From Datisca glomerata (Eukaryota > Streptophyta > Magnoliopsida > Cucurbitales > Datiscaceae): DNA of 64,000 bases. Within the stretch, counting starts at the first letter, position 1, and each line of letters opens with the position of its first letter. A model generated the notes under the pieces. That model saw only the letters and a list, made by a program, of their open reading frames with translations, made no database searches and was not told the DNA's origin. Shown here piece by piece: positions 37,501 through 49,300 of the stretch. The position numbers were made by a program, and so were the translations under genes. The DNA lies in contig QANY01013200.1 of NCBI GenBank assembly GCA_003255025.1, positions 676,577 through 740,576 of the forward strand, in the 5' to 3' direction.

Positions 37501-37900
37501 CTATCGCACAGTCTCTCTATCTCTCTCTCTTTTTCATCCTTTCTCTCTCCCTCGCTCCATCTCTCTCTCTCCCTCCTTCTCTCTATCACTCTCACTCCTT
37601 CTTTCTTCTCACTTTCTCTCTCCCACCCTTTCTCCCTCGCTCTCTCTCTATTTATCATTCTCCCTCGCACTCTCTCGCTCTCTCTCTCTATCTCTCTCAC
37701 CCCTACTCTTTGTCTCTTCGCTTCTTCTCTCTCCCTTTCTCTCTCTCTCCCTCCATCCCTCTCCCCCTCCTTCCCTCTGTCTCTTTCACTCCTTCTCTCT
37801 CTCACTCTCCATCACTCTGTCTTCCTCCCTCTCTTCATCTCTCTCTGTGTTAGACTCTCTCACATTCTCACTCCTTTCTCCATCTCTCTCCCTCCCTCTC
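33680..37900 (+). repeat. Approx. 4 kb higher-order unit, copy B
   Basis: This repeats copy A (28400-32480) in the same orientation and order, separated from it by about 1.2 kb of other satellite. It differs by indels and many single changes, for example a single CGCACAAAC unit in place of two. CA runs lie at 34282-34300 and near 36771-36782. A purine-containing TCTAGCTCCC stretch is shared by both copies (near 31182 and 36632). Frames such as 33497-38263 (1,588 codons) are composition artefacts. Confidence 0.87.
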
Positions 37901-38162
37901 CCTTTCTCTCGCTCCCTCTCTATGTCTCTCACACTTTCTCTCTTTCTCACTTTCTCTCTCACTCTCTCTCCCTCGCACTCTCACACTCTGTCTCTCTTTC
38001 TCTCTCTCCCTTTCTCCCTCCCTCTCTTTCACTCTCTCACTCCCACTCTCATTGTCCCACTCTCTCTCTCTTTCGCTCCCTCTTTCTCTCTCTCTCTCTC
38101 ACACACACCCACACTCTCTCTTTTTCTTTCCCTCTCTCATTCTCACACTCCGCCTCTCTCTC

Positions 38163-38194
38163 TCACACACACACACACACACTCACTCACTTAC

Positions 38195-38252
<58 letters not shown>
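38163..38252. repeat. CA run followed by (TATC)14 array
   Basis: A CA run at about 38165-38182 is followed by a short CTCA stretch and then by an uninterrupted TATC array at about 38195-38252, roughly 14 copies. It then passes into TTTCTCGCTAGATCT. It is the longest TATC/GATA tract I see in the window. Other copies of the module have only 2-6 TATC units, so this one has expanded. Such tracts are highly length-variable. Confidence 0.9.
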
Positions 38253-38257
<5 letters not shown>

Positions 38258-38355
38258 CGCTAGATCTCTCTCTCTGTGTCCCTTTCTCTCTCGCACAGTC
38301 TCTCTATCTGTCTTTCTCATTCCTTGTCTCGCTTTCTCCATGTCTGCTTCTCTCT

Positions 38356-38420
38356 GTCTCTCTCAATTCTTCTCTCTCCCTCTCTCTGTCTCTCTCAATT
38401 CTTCTCTCTCCCTCTCTCTG
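38356..38420. repeat. 32-bp tandem duplication
   Basis: GTCTCTCTCAATTCTTC begins at 38356 and at 38388 and the flanking CT pattern is repeated exactly, giving a 32-base period. The next GTCCC at 38420 begins what would be a third copy but diverges at once. This is a local slippage or unequal-exchange product. Confidence 0.85.
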
Positions 38421-38732
38421 TCCCCCTCTCTGGCACAGTCTCTATATATCTCTCTCTTTTTCCTTCTCTCACTCTCTCCCTCGCTCCATCTCTCTCTCTC
38501 TCCCTCCCTCTATCTACCTCTCTTGCTTGTTCGCTCTCTCTCACTTTCATTCTCCCTCTTTATCCCTCTCTCACTTTCTCTCGTTCTTACTTTCTCTCTC
38601 ACTCTCTCTCCTTCGCACTCTCACTCTCACTCTCTTTCTCTCTGTTTCTCTCTCCCTCTCTGTTTCTCTCTCCCTCACTCTCTCTCTCGCTCCCACTCTC
38701 ACTTTCCCTCTCTCTCTCTTTCGCTCTCTCTT

Positions 38733-38770
<38 letters not shown>

Positions 38771-38808
38771 TCTCTCTTTTTCTTTCCCACTCTCGCTCTC
38801 ACACTCCG

Positions 38809-38843
<35 letters not shown>

Positions 38844-39412
38844 TACACACACTCTTACTATATCTATCTATCTATCTTTCTCGTTCGATCTCTCTCTCTG
38901 TCCCTCTCTCTCTCGCACAGTCTCTCTATCTCTCTCTCTCTTTCCTTCTCCCTCTTTCTCTATTTCTCCCTTTCTCTCTCTCTCAATCCTTATCTCTCCC
39001 ACTCTATGTCCCTCTCTCGCACAGTCTCTCTATCTCCCTCTCCCTTTTTCCTTCTCTCTCTCTCTCTCTCTCTCTCCCTCTCTCTCTGTCTCTCAATCCT
39101 TCTCTTCCCTCTCTCCATCTCTCTCTCTGTCTCTCAATCCTTCTCTCTCTCTCACTTTCTCTCTGCCTCTCTCACTTTCTCTCTTTCTCACTTTCTTTCT
39201 CACTCTCTTCCCTCGCACTCTCACACTCTCTCTTTCTCTCCCTTTCTCCCTCCCTCTCTTTTCCTCTCTCCCTCCACCCTCTCTCTCACTCACACACTCA
39301 CTGTTCCTCTCTCTCTCTTTCGCTCCCTCTCTCCCTCAAGCACACACACACATACTCTCTCTTTCTTTCCCTCTCCCTCTCACACTCCGTCTCTCTCTCT
39401 CTCACTCAGTCG

Positions 39413-39439
39413 CACACACACACACACACACACACACAC
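39413..39439. repeat. (CA)13 microsatellite
   Basis: An uninterrupted CA run of about 13 units is followed by CTCTCACTC, TATC repeats and CTCGCTCGATCT at 39463-39474. It marks the start of one module of the surrounding family. Similar but shorter runs sit in the same place in other modules, for example near 38829-38851, 42323-42339 and 43099-43114. Confidence 0.88.
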
Positions 39440-42400
39440 TCTCACTCTATCTATCTATCTTTCTCGCTCGATCTCTCTCTCTCTCTGTGTCCCTCTCTCT
39501 CCCGCACAGTCTTTCTATCTCTCTCTTTCCTTCTCTCTCTTTCTTTATGTCTCCCTCCCTCTGTCTCTCTCAATCCTGCTGTCTCCCTATCTTCGTCCCT
39601 CTCTCTCGCACAGTCTCTCTATCTCACTCTCTTTTTCCTTTTCTCTCTCTCATTCTCTCTCAATACTTCTCTTTCCGTCGCTCCATCTCTCTCTCGCTCC
39701 TTCTCTCTCACTTTCTATCTCCCACTCTTTCTCCCTCGCACTCTTTCTCTCTCTCTCATTCCCTCACTCCTTCTCTTGCTCTCTCTCGCTCCTCTCCCTT
39801 TCTCTCTCATACTCTCTCTCTCTCTTTCTCTCTCTATTTATCATTCTCCCTCGCACACACTCCCACTCTTTCTCTCTCACTCCTTCCCTCTCTCTCGCTC
39901 CCTCTCTCTCCCCCTCTCCCTCTCTCTCCCTCCCTCTCTCTCTCTCACACTCTCTCTCTCACTCTTTCTCCCTCTCTCACTCTCTCTCTATCTTTCTCAC
40001 TCGATCTCTCTTTCTCTCTCCCTCTCTTTTTCTCTCTCCCTCTATCTCTCTCTCACTCCCACTCTCACTGTTCCTCTCACTCTCTCTTTCGCTCCCACTC
40101 TCTCTCTCTCAAGCACACACACACACACACTCTCTCTCTTTCTTTCCCTCTCCCTCTCTCTCTCTCACACTCTCTCTCTCACCGTCTCTCTCTATCTCTA
40201 TCTCTCTCTATCTCTCAGTCTCACTCTCTCTCATCTTTCCCCCTCATCTCTCGCTCCGTCCCTCTCCCTCTCTCCCTGTCTTTCTCTCTCCCTCGCTCTC
40301 TCTCTATGTCTCTCTCTCCCCCTCGCTCTCTCTCACTCTCTCTCCCTCTCACCCTTTCTCTCTCTTTCTTTCCATCTCTCCCTCTCACACTTCATCTCTT
40401 TCTCTCTCTCTCTCTCTATCTATCTTTCTCGCTCGATCTCCCAATCTCTCTCTATGTCCCTCTCTCCCGCACAGTCTCTCTATCTCTCTCTCTCTCTTTT
40501 TCATCCTCTCTCTCTCTCAATCCTTCTCGCTCCCTCACTCCATCTCTCTCTCTCCCTCCTTCTCTCTATCACTCTCGCCCCTTCTTTCTCTCTCACTTTC
40601 TCTCTCCTACTCTTTCTCCCTCGCCCTCTCTCTCTCTATTTATCATTCTCCCTCACACTCTCTCGCTCTCTCACTCTCTCTATCTCTCTCACTCTCTCTC
40701 CCTCCCTCTCCTCCTCCTTCCCTCTATCTCTTTCACTCCTTCTCTCTCTCACACTCCATCCCTTTTCTCTCTATCTCTCGACCTCCCTCACTCCCTCCCT
40801 CTCTCTATCTGTCACTATGTCTTCCTCCCTCTCTTTGTATCTCTCTATGTTAGACTCTCTCTCTCACTCTCTCAGTTTCTCACTCCTTCTCCCTCTCTCT
40901 CCCTCCCACTCCCTTTCTCTCACTCCCTCTCTATGTCTCTCTTACTTTCTCTCTTAGTCTCTCTCCCTCGCACTCTCACTCTCTCTTTGTCTCTCCTTTT
41001 CTCCCTCCCTCTCTTTCACTCTCTAGCTCCCACACTCACTGTCCCAATCTCTCTCTCTCTCTCTCTCTCTCCTTCCCTCTATCTATCTCTCTCGCTCGTT
41101 CTCTCTCTCTCACTTTCATTCTCCCTCTTTATCCCTCTCTGACTCTCTCTCCCTCGCACTCTCTCGTTCTCACTTTCTCTCTCACTCTCTCTCCCTCGCA
41201 CTCTCACTCTCGCTCTCTTACTCTCTCTTTCTCTCTCCCTCTCTATTTCTCTCTCCCTCCCTCTCTCTCTCTCTCGCTCCCACTCTCTCCTTCGCTCCTT
41301 CTCTCTCCCTTTCTCTCCCTCTCTCCCTCCTTCCCTCTCTCTCGTTCACTCCTTCTCTCTCTCACTCTCCCATCCTTCTCTCTCTCTCACCCTCCCTCAC
41401 TCCCTCCCTCTCACTCTCTCTCACTATGTCTTCCTCCCTCTCTCTCTTTCTCTCTCTCTCTCACTTTCTCACTCGTTCTCCCTCTCTCTCTTCCTCCCTC
41501 TCCCTTTGTCTCACCCCCTCTCTCTCTCACTTTCTCTCTCTATCACTTTCTCTCTCTCACTTTCTCTCTTTCTCACTTTCTCTCTCTCTCCCTCGCACTC
41601 TCAATCTCTCTCCCTCGCACTTTCACTCTCTTTCTCCCTTTCTCTCTATTTCTCTCTCCCTCCCTCTCTCTCTCTCTCGCTCCCACTCTCACTGTCCCTC
41701 TCTCTCTCTCGCTCCCTCTTTCTCTATCTCTCTCTCTCACACAAACACACACTCTCTTTTTCTTTCCCTCTCTCCCTCTCACACTCCGTCTCTCTCTCTC
41801 TTACACACACACATACACACACTCTCACTCACTCTATTTATCTATCTATCTTTCTCGCTCGATCTATCTCTCTATGTCCCTCTCCCTCTCACACAGTCTC
41901 TCTATCTCTCTCTCTTTCCTTCTCTCTCTTTCTCTATGTCTCCCTTTCTCTGTCTCTCTCAATCCTTCTCTCTCCCTCTCTATGTCCCACTCTCGCACAG
42001 TCTCTCTATCTCCCTCTCCTTTTTTCCTTTTCTCTCTCTCCCTGTCTCTCAATCCTCCTCTCTCCCTCGCTCCATCTCTCTCTCTATCTCCCAATCCTTC
42101 TCTCTCTCTCACTTTCTCTCTCCCTCTCTTTCGATCTCTCACTTTCTCTCTCTCTCACTTTCTCTCTCACTCTCTCTCCCTCGTATTCTCACTCTCTCAC
42201 TCTCCCTCTCTTTCTCTCTCTTTCTCTCCCTCTCTTTTTCTCTCTCCCTCCCTCTCTCTCTTGCACTCCCACTCTCACTGTTACTCTCTCTCTCTTTCGC
42301 TCCCTTTCTCTCTCTCTCTCTCAAGCACACACACACACACACTTTCTCTCTTTCTTTCCCTCTCCCTCTCACACTCCGTCTCTCTCTCACACACACACAC

Positions 42401-42772
42401 ACTCTCACTCTATTTATCTATCTATCTTTCTCGCTCGATCTCTCTCTCTCTATCCCTCTCTCTCTATCTCCCTCTCTTTCCTTCTCTCTCTTTCTTTATG
42501 TCTCACTCTCTCAGCCTCTCTCAATCCTTCTCTCTCCCTCTCCTTGTCCCTGTCTCGCACAGTCTCTCTATCTCCCTCTCCCTTTTTCCTTTTCTCTCTT
42601 TCTCCCTCTCTCTTTTTCCTTCTCTCTCTCTCTCTCTCTTTTTCCTTTTCTCTCTCTCCATCTCTCTATCTCCCTCCCTCCCTCTATCTATCTCTCTCGC
42701 TCCTTCTTTCTCTCCTTTCTCTCTCCCTCTCTTTCTCCCTCGCACTCTTTCTCTCTCTCTCTTTCCCTCGCG

Positions 42773-42806
<34 letters not shown>

Positions 42807-43082
42807 ACTCTCTCTTTCTCTCTTGCACTCTCTATCTTTCTCTCTCTATTTATCATTCTCCCTCGCACACACTCCCACTCTTTCTCTCTCACTCCTTCCC
42901 TATCTCTCGCTCCCTCTCTCGATCTCTCTTTCTCTCTCCCTCTCTGTTTCTCTCTCCCTCCCTCTCTCTCTCTCACTCCCACTCTCACTGTACCTCTCAC
43001 TCTCTCTTTCGCTCCCTCTCTCTCTCTCAAGCACACATACACACACTCTCTCTCTTTCTATCCCTCTCCCTCTCACACTCTA

Positions 43083-43114
<32 letters not shown>

Positions 43115-45077
43115 TCATTTATCTATCTATCTATCTTTCTCGCTCGATCTCTTTCTCTCTCTGTCCCTCTCTCTCTCGCATAGTCTCTCTATCTCTCTCT
43201 CTTTCCTTCTCTCTCTTTCTTTACTTCTCCCTCTCTCTGTCTCTCTCAATCCTTTTCTCTCCCTCTCTCTGTCCCTCTCTCTCGCACAGTCTCTTGATCT
43301 CTCTCTTTTTCCTTTTCTCTCTCTCTTTCTCTCTCTCTCTCCGTCGCTCCATCTCTCTCTCTCAATCCTTCTCTCTCCGTCGCTCCACCTCTCTCTCTCC
43401 CTCCCTCTATCTATCTCTCTTGCTCCTTCTATCTCTCACTTTCTCTCTCCCTCTCTTTCTCCCTCGCATTCTCTCTCTGTCTTTCCCTCGCTCCTTGTCT
43501 CTCTCTCTCTCTCGTTCCTCTCTCTTTCTCTCTTTCACTCTCTCTCCCTTTCCCTCTCTCTATTTATCGTTCTCCCTCGCACACACTCCCACTCTCTCTC
43601 TCTCACTCCTTCACTCTCTCTCGCTCCTTCTCTCTCTCTTTCTCTCCCCATCCTTCTCTCCCTCTCTTCCTCTCTCTCCCTCACACTCTCTCCCTCACTC
43701 CTTCACTCTCTCTCTCTATCTATCTTTCTCGCTCGATCTCTCAATCTCTCCCTGTCTGTCCCTCTCTCTAGCACAGTCTCCCTATATCTCTCTCTATCTC
43801 TCTCGCTTCATCTCTCTCCCTCGCTTCATCTCTCTCTCTCCCTCCTTCTCTCTATCACTCTCACTCCTTCTCTCTCTCCCACTTTCTCTCTCCCGCACTT
43901 TCTCCTTCTCTCTCTCTCTCTATTTATCATTCTCCCTCACACTCTCTCTCTGTCTCTCTCGCTCCAACTCTCTCCCACCTTCGCTCCTCCTCCATCCCTT
44001 TCTCCCTCTCTCTCCCTACCCCCCTTCCTCTCCCCCTCCTTCCCTCTCTCTCTTTCACTCCTTCTCTCTCTCACTCTCGGTCTCTTTTCTCTCTCTCTGT
44101 CTATCTCTCGCTCTCCCTCACTCCCTCCCCCCTCTCTTACTCTGTATTCCTCCCTCTCTTTGTCTCTCTCTCTATGTTAGATTCTCTCTCTCTCTCATTC
44201 TCTCTCTCACTTTCAAATTCCTTCTCCCTCTCTCTCTCCCTCCCTCTCCCTTTCTCTCGCTCCTTCTCTTTCTCCCTCCCTCTCCCTCGTATTCTCACTC
44301 TCTCACTTTCTCTCTCCCTCTCTTTTTCTCTCTCCCTCCCTCTCTCTCACTCGCTCCCACTCTTACTGTCCCTCTCTCCCTCTTTCCCCCCCTCTTTCTC
44401 TCTCTCTCACACACACACACACACACTCTCTCTCTCTTTCCCTCTCTCCCTCTCACACTCCGTCTCCCTCTCTCTCTCTCTCACACACTCTCACTCCATC
44501 TATCTATCTATCTTTCTGGCTCTCTCTCTCTCATACAGTCTCTCTCTCTTTCTTTCTTTATGTCTCCCTCTCTCTATCTCTCTTAATCCTTCTCTCTCCC
44601 TCTCTCTGAACCTCTCTCTCGCACAGTCTCTCGATCTCTCTCTCTTTTTCCTTTTCTCTCTCTCCCTCTCTCTGTGTCTTTCACTCCTTCTCCCTCTCAC
44701 TCTCGGTCCCTTTTCTCTCTCTCTCTCTCTCTCTATCACTCGCCCTCCCTCACTCCCTCCCCCTCTCTCACTCTGTCTTCGTCCCTCTCTTTGCCACTCT
44801 CGATGTTAGACTCTCTCTCTCTCTCACTTCCCAATTCCTTCTCCCTCTCTCTCTCTCCCTCCCTCTCCCTTTCTCTCTTTCCCTCCCTCTCCCTCGCACT
44901 CTCACTCTCTCTCTCTTTCTCTCTCCCTCTCTTTTTCTCTCTCCCTCCCTCTCTCTCTTACTCCCACTCCCACTGTCCCTCTCCCTCTCTTTCGCTCCCT
45001 TTTTATCTCTCTCTCTCAAACACACACACACACACACTCTCTCTCTCTTTCTTTCCCTCTCTCCTTCTTACACTCTG

Positions 45078-45113
<36 letters not shown>

Positions 45114-47422
45114 TCTCACTCTATGTATCTCTCTATCTATCTTTCTTGCTCGATCTCTCTCTGTCCCTCTGTCTCTCGCAAAGTCTCTATATCTCTCTCT
45201 CTTTTTCCATCTCTCTCTTTCTCTGTCTCTCTCAATCTTTCTCTCTCCCTGTCTCTATCCCTCTCTCGCATAGTCTCTCTATCGCTCTCTCTTTTTCCTT
45301 ATCTCTCTCTCTCAATCCTTCTCTCTCCCTTACTCCATCTCTCACTCTCTCCATCCCTCTATCCATCTCTCTCGCTCCTTCTATCTATCCCTCTCGAACC
45401 TTCTCTCTCTCACTTTCTCTCTCGCTCTCTTTCTCCCTCGTACACTTTCTCTCTCGCTCTCTATCTCTCTCTTTCCCTTGCTTCTTCTCTCTCTCTCTCG
45501 CTCCTCTCTCTTTCTCTCTTTCACTCTGTCTCTCTCTCTCTCTTTCCCTCACTCTATTTATCATTCTCCCTCGCACACACTCCCACTCTCTCTCCCGTTC
45601 ATTCTCTCTCTCCCTCCTCTCTCTCTTTCTCTCTCCCTCTCTCCCTCCTTCTCTCGCTCCCTCCCTCTGTCTCTCTAACACACTCTCCCTCTCTCACTCC
45701 TCTCTTTCTCACACACTCTCTCTCTATCATTCTCCCTCACACTCTTGCCCTCTCTCTCCCTCCCTCTCTCTCTCTCTCTCTATTTCTCTCTCGCCCTCCC
45801 TAACTCTCTCTCACTCCTTCTTCCTCCCGCTCTCTCTTTCTCTCTCTGTTAAACTCTCTCTCTCTCACTTTCTCACTCCTTCTTCCTCTCTCTCCCTCCC
45901 TCTCTTTCTCTCTCACATTCTCTCTCTCACTTTTTCTCTCACTCTTTCTTGCTCGCACTCTCTATCCCTCTCCCTCGCACTCTCACTCTCTAACTTTCTG
46001 TGTCTCCCTTTTTCTCTCCCTCCCTCTCTCTCGCTCCCACTTTCAGTGTCCCCCTCTCTCTTTCGCTCCCCCTCTCTCTCTCACTCTTTCTCTCTCTATT
46101 TCTCTCCCTCGCACTCTCTCTCTCTTTCCCTCTCGCACACTCTCTCTTTCTTTCTCCCTCACACACACACACACTCTCTCTCTCACTTGCTCTCCCTCTC
46201 TCTATCTCTATCTCTCTCTCTCTCGCTCTCTCTCACTCCCTCTCTCCCTTTCTCCCAATCTTTCTCTCTCCGTCTCTCTCTCTCTCTCCCCCTCTGTCTC
46301 TCTATCTCTATCTATTTATCTTTCTCCCTCAATATCTCTCTTACACTATCTCTCTCTTTCTCCATCTCTCTCCCTCTCCCACTCACTTTATCTATTTGTC
46401 TCTCTCTCTTTCTCGTTGTCTCTTTATCTCTCTCACTCTGTCTTTCTCTCGCTCCCTCTCTCTCTCTTTCTCCCTCGCACTCTCTCTCTATGTCTCTGCC
46501 TCTTCCCCCTCCCTCTCACTTTCTCTTTGTCTCTCGCTCTGTCTCTCTCTCTCTCATTGTCTCTATCTCTCTTTCTCTTTGCCTATCTTTCTATCTCTCA
46601 TTCTCTCTCTCTCATTCTCTCTCTATCTCTCTATCTCCCTCTACCATTGTCGTTGTCGCTGTCTCTGTCTCATTCTCTCTATCTCTCTGTCTCTCTCCCT
46701 CTCCCTCTCTCTCGCTCCCTCTCTCTCTAACTCACTCTCTCTCTCCCTCATTCTCTCCCTCCCTCACTCTCTCTGTCACTCTTTCTCTCTCTCACTCTCT
46801 CTCTATTTATCATTCTCCCTCGCACTCTCTTTCCCTCACGCCCTCCCTCACTCCCTCCCTCCTTCTCACTTTCTCTCTCACTCTCTCCATCGCACTCTCA
46901 CTCTCTCCCTCTTTGTCTCTCTTTCTCTCTCTCACTCCTTCTCTCTCGCTCCCACTCTCACTTTTCCTCTCTCTCTCTTTCGCTCCTCTCTCTCTCTCCC
47001 CCTCTCTATCTGTATCTCTCCCTCACATCCTCTCTCGCTGTTTCTCCCTCGCACTATCTCTCTCTTTCGTCCTCGCACACACTCTCTCTCTTTCTCCCTC
47101 GCACTCTCTCCCCCTTTCTCCTTCGCACTGTCTTTATCTCTCTCTATCTCTATCTCTTTTTCTCTCTCAGTCTCACTCTCTCTCTCACTTATTTCCCTCC
47201 CTCCTCTCTAGCTACGTCCGTCTCCCTCTCTCCATGTCTTTCTCTCTCCCTCGCTCTCCTTCTCTCTATATATCTCTCTCCCTCTCTCTCTCACACACAC
47301 CCTTTCTCTCCCTTCCTTTTCCTCTCTCCCTCTCACACTCTATCTCTCTCTCTTTCCCTCTCGCACACTCTCTCTTTCTTTCTCCCTCACAAACACTCTC
47401 TCTCTCTCTCACTTGCTCTCCC

Positions 47423-47428
<6 letters not shown>

Positions 47429-47476
<48 letters not shown>
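47429..47476. repeat. Longest pure (TC)n run, 24 units
   Basis: Forty-eight bases of uninterrupted TC lie here. It is the longest perfect dinucleotide CT run that I noticed in a window where most runs are broken every 6-12 bases. A pure mirror-symmetric polypyrimidine run is the classic substrate for intramolecular triplex (H-DNA). Its purity suggests recent expansion. Long pure runs are also places where read errors and assembly lengths are least reliable. Confidence 0.9.
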
Positions 47477-47482
<6 letters not shown>

Positions 47483-48130
47483 TCTCTCACACTCTTTCTC
47501 TCCCTGTTCTTTCCCACTCTCCTCTCTAACTCAGTCTCTCTCCCTCTCTCCCTATCTTTCTTTCTTCATCTCTCTCTCTTTCTCCCTCGCACTCTCTCTC
47601 TCCCCCTTTCTCCTTCGCACTCTCTCTATCTCTCTCTATCTCTATCTCCTTCTCTCTCTCAGTCTCACTCTCTCTCACATCTTTCCCTCCCTCCTCTCTA
47701 GCTCCGTCCCACTCCCTCTCTCCATGTCTTTCTCTCTCCCTCACTCTTTTTCTCTCTATATATCTCTGTCTCCTTCTCTCTCTCACACACACCCTTTCTC
47801 TCCCTTCCTTTCCCTCTCTCCCCCTCGCACACTATCTCTTTCTCTCTCTCTATCTATCTACCTATCTATATATCTTTCTCGCTCGATCTCTCACTCTCTC
47901 TGTCCCTCTCTCTCGCACAGTCTCTCTCTCTCTTAATCCTTCTCTCTCCCTCCCTCTCTCTTTCACTCTCGCTCCTTCTCTCTCCCCCTCTCTCTCCCCC
48001 TCTCTCTCCTTCACTCCTTCACTCTCCCTTTCTCTCTCTCCCTCCCTCCCGCTCTCCCTCCTTCCCTCTCTCGTTCACTCCTCTCTCTCACTCTCCCATC
48101 CTTCTCTCTCTCTCTCACCCTCCCTCACTC

Positions 48131-48252
48131 CCTCTCTCTTTCTCTCTCTCCGTCAGACTCTCTCTCTCTCTTACTTTTTCACTCCTTCTCCCTCTCTCTT
48201 TCTCTCTCTCCGTCAGACTTTCTCTCTCTCTCTTACTTTTTCACTCCTTCTC
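48131..48252. repeat. 60-62 bp tandem duplication
   Basis: CCGTCAGACT begins at 48150 and 48210. TTACTTTTTCACTCCTTCTC begins at 48171 and 48233. The period is therefore 60 bases at the start and 62 at the end, the second copy having one extra CT step. The same stretch occurs singly elsewhere (near 30258 and 35752), so this doubling is local. Confidence 0.85.
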
Positions 48253-49255
48253 CCTCTCTCTCTCTTCCTCCCTCTCCCTTTCTCTCACTTTCTCTCTCTC
48301 TCACTTTCTCTCTATCTCACTTTCTCTCTATCTCACTTTCTCTCTCTCTCTCTCCCTCGCACTCTCAATCTCTCTCCCTCGCACTTTCACTCTCTCCCTT
48401 TCTCTTTCTTTCTCTCTCCCTCTCTTTTTCTGTCTCCTCCTTTTCTCTCTCTCGGTCCCACTCTCACTGTCCCTCTCTCTCTCCTCCGCTCCCTCTTTCT
48501 CTCTCTCTCTGTCTCTCTCTCCCTCACACGCACACACTCTCTCTCCCTCTCTTTCTTTCCCTCTCTCCGTCTCACACTCTGTCTCTCTATCTCTCTCTCA
48601 CACACTATCACTCACTCACTCTATCTATCTATCTTTCTCGCTCGATCTCTCACTCTCTCTCTGTCCCTCTCTTTCGCTCACACAGTCTCTCTATCACTCT
48701 CTCTCTTTCCTTCTCTCTCTTTCTCTATGTCTCTCTCAATCTTTCCCACTCCCTCACTCCGTCTCTCTCTCTCCCTCCCTCTATCTCTCTCGCTCCTTCT
48801 CTCTCTCATTTTGTCTCTCCCTCTCTTTCTCCCTCTCACTCTTTCTCTCTCTATCTCTCTCTTTCCCTCGCTCCTTCTCTCTCTCTCCTTCCCTCCCTCT
48901 CTCTCAATCTCTCTATCACTCCATCTCTCTCTCACGCTCTCTCTATCATTCTCCCTCTCACTCTTACCCTATCTCTCCCTCCGTCTATCTCTCTCTCTCT
49001 TGCTCTCCCTCACTCCCTCTGTCTCTCTCTCCCTCACTCCTTTTTCCTCCCTCTCTCTCTTTCTCTCTCTGTTTGACTCTCTCTCTCTTTCTTTCTCACT
49101 TCTTCTTCCTCTCTCTCCCTCCCTCGCTCCCTCCCTCTCTCACTTTCTCTCCCTCTCACTCTCTCATATCTCACTCACACACACACTCTCTCTCTCCTTT
49201 CCTCTCCCCCTCCCTCACTCACTCACTCTCTCTGTCTCTTTCACTCACTCTCTCT

Positions 49256-49300
49256 CTTTCTCTCCCTCTTTCTCTCCCTCTTTCTCTCCCTCTTTCTCTC
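49256..49300. repeat. 12-bp tandem, four copies
   Basis: The unit TCTTTCTCTCCC repeats about four times with a period of 12 bases. A comparable 12-base tandem with the unit CACTTTCTCTCT, four copies, lies at about 53304-53351. Both are slippage arrays within the background satellite. Confidence 0.85.

Larger units (their letters stand above)
37900..49280. repeat. CT satellite block with TATC / CTCGCTCGATCT / CGCACAGTC units
   Basis: A recurring module has a CA run, then TATC repeats, then CTCGCTCGATCT (or a one-base variant), then usually, about 20-35 bases later, CGCACAGTCTCTCTATCTC or a shorter match. Copies start near 38195, 38862, 39445, 41835, 42415, 43122, 45124, 47855 and 48622, with partial ones at 40420, 43720 and 44499. 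Spacing is irregular, about 0.6-2.7 kb. AGCACACACACA-type CA runs precede several copies. At 46641-46665 there is an odd patch, CCATTGTCGTTGTCGCTGTC. No gene is visible. Confidence 0.88.

Noticed and set aside
33497..41142. Overlapping frames of 1,588 and 1,494 codons
   Set aside because: They overlap each other in different frames over the same repeats. Their Leu/Ser content simply reflects CTC and TCT triplets.
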